Source of the DNA: Cyclobacteriaceae bacterium
GTDB taxonomy: Bacteria > Bacteroidota > Bacteroidia > Cytophagales > Cyclobacteriaceae
Direction of reading: 5' to 3'
DNA: 64,000 bases
NCBI GenBank assembly: GCA_020436085.1
Contig: JAGQYM010000008.1
Coordinates: forward strand, 1 to 64,000
Below are positions 61,484 through 64,000 of this stretch, one piece after another. The position numbers were made by a program, and so were the translations under genes. A model generated the notes under the pieces. It searched no databases. It was given only the letters and a program-made list of their open reading frames with translations, and was not told the origin of the DNA. Within the stretch, counting starts at the first letter, position 1. Every line of letters starts with the position of its first letter.

Positions 61484-63625
61484 GTGTCAAGTCGGATAAT
61501 TACTCTTTGTTTGGTTATGGCTTCTATTGGAGTGCGCGCGCAGTCCACTGAGCCACTCGACAGTGCCACTTTGTGGAGTAGAATCACCGTAATAGAGGAT
61601 CGGTATCTGGCCGATTTTCCAAAGACCTTCAGGGAAGTTGAAAATCTTTTTCTCCAAGCACTAACTTCAACCTGTGAAAGCTGCAAGGGAAGAGCGTACA
61701 TGATGTACGGAAAATTCTTTTGGGCCAATGGCCAATATCCGGAGGGCCTGGTCAATTTTAGAAAGGCTGCTAAGATATCCAGCCAACTAACGGACTACGA
61801 TACATGGATAAAATCAATCGACCTTATCGGTAACACCTATTATTACCAGGCGTACTACGATTCAGCTGAGTATTATTTTAAGCAAGCTTATTCTATTGCT
61901 GAGGAGACTGATGACCGGGAGGCTATGATCATGATTCTTCACGACCTGTCATTGATGTACCACAGAAAAGGCGACTTTAAGAAAACGGTTGAGTATATTT
62001 TTAAAGGAGAAAAACTAAGAGATGAATTACCAGAAGCTAAACATTACATAGAGGCGATGGGCGCTATGGGGCCTCTGATGATTGATTCAATCTACTATAA
62101 GGGAGAAATAGAGGTTGAGCTCAGAAATTTAAAGCACCATATGGCCAATGGAGATACCATGCTGATGTATCACACGTATCAAAATCTTGGTAAGGCACAT
62201 CGCCAGCTGAACGACTACAAAAGTGCAGCACGATATTTTATTAAAGCCTGTGAGGTGATGAGTACGATCAATTTACTACCCGAATGGGATTTGGTTGCCA
62301 TCGACTATCAAAGCGCAGGAATGAAAGATTCATGCTTCTATTATCATTACAAAGCCAAAGAGGATTTTCATCGCTACACCAGACCAAACGCCTCGTACAC
62401 TATGGAGTTATTGGGTGATGCCCATTCACATTTTGGGCAACTCGACTCTGCAGTTTTTTACTACGATTCAGCGCTGGCGATGAGTTATCGCATGAACAAT
62501 CGGATTACCTTCACAGGCATTCATCGGCATTTGGTAAGGGCCCATACCAGGCTCCGCAACTATGAGGAAGCAGAAAGACATTTAGAGACGGGCCTAAGGC
62601 TGGCCAAAGAGATTTCACTCATTCATGAGAAAAATTTGTTGGATGAGGGCCGAGTGCTTTATGAGCAAAAAGGAGAATATAAAAAGGCACTCTACTATTC
62701 AGAGAGATTCAAGGATTATCTGGATAGTATAAACAGACAAGAAACGGCAATTAACCTGACGCGCATGCAGGCAGATTTTGAAAATGCTAAAAAGGAATCT
62801 GAATTAGTTGAGCTTAAACAAATAAATCTACTTAATGAGCAGAAAATAAAAACCAGAAATCTTCAAATCACACTTGCTGTTGTGTCTGTACTGATGGTAG
62901 GGGCTGGCGGCTTATTTTTCTATTACGAATCAGACAAAAAGAAGAAGTCAAATCAATTGCTCGCTAAGCAAAACCAGATCATTGAGGAACAGTACAAATT
63001 TGTAAGCCAACAAAAGGAGGAAAAAGAGATACTTCTGCAGGAAATCCATCATCGCGTAAAAAACAATCTTCAGATTATCAGTAGTTTGATTAACCTCAAA
63101 GCACGTAATCAGAGCGCTGAGACAAGTAATATTCTCAAAGATGTTAATTCAAGAATTTACTCCCTGGGGTTGATACATGAGATGCTGTACAAAGCAGACA
63201 ACCTGGGCTCTGTAGACCTGAAGGAGTATGTTGGTGAGCAGTGTCAGCTTACTGTTCAGTCACTGGAAGCTGAAAATATAGAACTCTGTATGGATCTTCA
63301 ATCAGTTCATGCCAATGTGGACTCTGCACTGGCAATTGGATTAATCAGCAATGAACTGATTACGAATGCGATAAAATATGCATTTGACAAGACTCAGGCT
63401 GCGAAAAAAATTTACGTGAGCCTAAACCGCCAATTGGAGCACTGGGTTTTTAAAATTGCAGATAACGGAGAAGGAGAACCAGTTTCGAAAGGGCAATTAA
63501 ATAAATCATTTGGACTCCGTTTTGTCGATCAATTAGTGAGGTCCAAGTTAAATGGAGAGATGAATATTTTGTTTCAAGATGGATTTCAGATTGAAATGAA
63601 ACTCTCCCAACCCACATGGCGATGA
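61484..63625 (+). CDS. TPR sensor histidine kinase (HisKA_2 type)
   Basis: 713 residues from GTG 61484. Signal peptide (ending VRAQ), about eight TPR-like repeats to residue 450, one membrane helix near 463-484 (ITLAVVSVLMVGAGGLFFYY), a coiled coil, then the kinase: LLQEIHHRVKNNLQIISSLI with the phosphoacceptor His pair, and ATP site SNELITNAIKYAF, ADNGEGEP. This HisKA_2/HWE-like type is common in Bacteroidetes. Its partner is the response regulator that follows after 25 bp. Confidence 0.9.
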   Translation: MSSRIITLCLVMASIGVRAQSTEPLDSATLWSRITVIEDRYLADFPKTFREVENLFLQALTSTCESCKGRAYMMYGKFFWANGQYPEGLVNFRKAAKISSQLTDYDTWIKSIDLIGNTYYYQAYYDSAEYYFKQAYSIAEETDDREAMIMILHDLSLMYHRKGDFKKTVEYIFKGEKLRDELPEAKHYIEAMGAMGPLMIDSIYYKGEIEVELRNLKHHMANGDTMLMYHTYQNLGKAHRQLNDYKSAARYFIKACEVMSTINLLPEWDLVAIDYQSAGMKDSCFYYHYKAKEDFHRYTRPNASYTMELLGDAHSHFGQLDSAVFYYDSALAMSYRMNNRITFTGIHRHLVRAHTRLRNYEEAERHLETGLRLAKEISLIHEKNLLDEGRVLYEQKGEYKKALYYSERFKDYLDSINRQETAINLTRMQADFENAKKESELVELKQINLLNEQKIKTRNLQITLAVVSVLMVGAGGLFFYYESDKKKKSNQLLAKQNQIIEEQYKFVSQQKEEKEILLQEIHHRVKNNLQIISSLINLKARNQSAETSNILKDVNSRIYSLGLIHEMLYKADNLGSVDLKEYVGEQCQLTVQSLEAENIELCMDLQSVHANVDSALAIGLISNELITNAIKYAFDKTQAAKKIYVSLNRQLEHWVFKIADNGEGEPVSKGQLNKSFGLRFVDQLVRSKLNGEMNILFQDGFQIEMKLSQPTWR

Positions 63626-63650
63626 AGTTATTAATAATAAATTTGGAGAG

Positions 63651-64000
63651 ATGGCGATTTCTGTAGCGATAGTCGAAGATGAGTTTGCTATTGCCCAGGA
63701 CATTAGCACTTTTCTGGGAGACCATGGATATCAAGTCATCGGCATATATGAGTCTGGTGAAGATGCTTTGCAGGAGTTATCAATCACACCACCCGATTTG
63801 CTTCTGGTAGACATAAGACTACTTGGAGAGATGACTGGAATACAATTGGTCGAGAGAATAAAGGAATTGTATGAACTGCCCGTTATTTACATCACAGCCA
63901 ATTCTGACAGGGAAACCTACACAAAAGCTAAAGCTACCTTGCCGAATGCCTTTCTTGTAAAGCCGTTTACCCACTCGAATTTGTTGGCTGCTGTTGATCT
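63651..64000 (+). CDS. Response regulator, N-terminal part (cut by window edge)
   Basis: ATG 63651 opens MAISVAIVEDEFAIAQDIST, a receiver domain with the phosphoacceptor Asp in LLLVDIRLLGEMTG, Thr in YITANSD, and Lys in FLVKPF. The output domain lies beyond the window; a LytTR DNA-binding domain is common for partners of this kinase type but not shown here. Confidence 0.88.
   Translation, partial: MAISVAIVEDEFAIAQDISTFLGDHGYQVIGIYESGEDALQELSITPPDLLLVDIRLLGEMTGIQLVERIKELYELPVIYITANSDRETYTKAKATLPNAFLVKPFTHSNLLAAVD

Noticed and set aside
1-64000. CRISPR array, prophage or integrative element
   Set aside because: No regularly spaced repeats, integrase, phage structural or conjugation genes were found in the window.

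Overview
The window looks like chromosomal DNA of a Bacteroidota bacterium, most likely a free-living member of the Cytophagales. The evidence is: two secreted proteins with type IX secretion sorting domains (a type A tail on an LRR protein at 8675-10399, a type B/CHU_C tail at 36990-39689); Bacteroidetes-style promoters (TTG, 19-20 nt spacer, TAnnTTTG) before the tRNA genes; DUF3570/DUF4266 gene sets; ECF42 and Rrf2 regulators; and a TPR/SH3 protein. There is no prophage, CRISPR array or large mobile element. The content is mostly housekeeping, with small accessory patches.

Layout. 1-4423: end of a DNA methyltransferase, an M20 peptidase, and a DNA-alkylation repair patch (Ada-like zinc domain, 2OG-Fe(II) oxygenase, frameshifted alkA). 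4499-6857: thioredoxin, DUF4266 lipoprotein, DUF3570 outer-membrane protein and a thioesterase. 6991-10399: M20 amidohydrolase and plant-type LRR protein. 10402-14650: leuCDBA (minus). 14878-17674: a second thioredoxin/ApbE/DUF4266/DUF3570 set. 18025-20250: NarL-type regulator, lipoprotein and an unknown secreted protein. 20394-30290: thrA and ilvEDBNCA (minus). 30617-36851: dinB, a PIN toxin-antitoxin pair, an error-prone dnaE and rlmD. 36990-47032: secreted and membrane proteins, tRNA-Lys, a two-component system, DoxX and a subtilase. 47194-47950: two tRNA-Leu genes and a GIY-YIG nuclease. 47970-57018: regulators (Rrf2, ECF42-YCII), a transporter, an ECF sigma/anti-sigma operon with three DUF4097-like paralogues, and a SET protein. 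57197-61388: pheA, aminotransferase, tyrA and DAHP synthase-chorismate mutase. 61484-64000: TPR histidine kinase and response regulator (cut).

The most interesting feature is how the amino-acid operons appear to be controlled. Short leader ORFs, absent from ordinary gene calls, precede two of them in classic attenuator layout. A 35-codon peptide with a run of Val/Leu/Ile codons lies before ilvE, and a 25-codon peptide with a run of Phe/Tyr codons lies before pheA. Each is followed by a GC-rich terminator whose left arm can pair instead with the end of the leader ORF. A weaker Thr/Ile leader candidate lies before thrA. The ilvE and leuC leaders also share a near-identical 23-nt element just before the start codon and a similar GC-rich hairpin upstream. 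The leuA product is short and lacks room for the usual allosteric domain, which fits control by attenuation.

Other points of interest are the two paralogous ApbE/DUF4266/DUF3570 loci, where the DUF4266 tail may be a flavinylation target. There are also tRNA fragment copies interrupted by palindromes beside both tRNA loci, and a shared operator-like motif before the NarL-type regulator and an unknown secreted protein.
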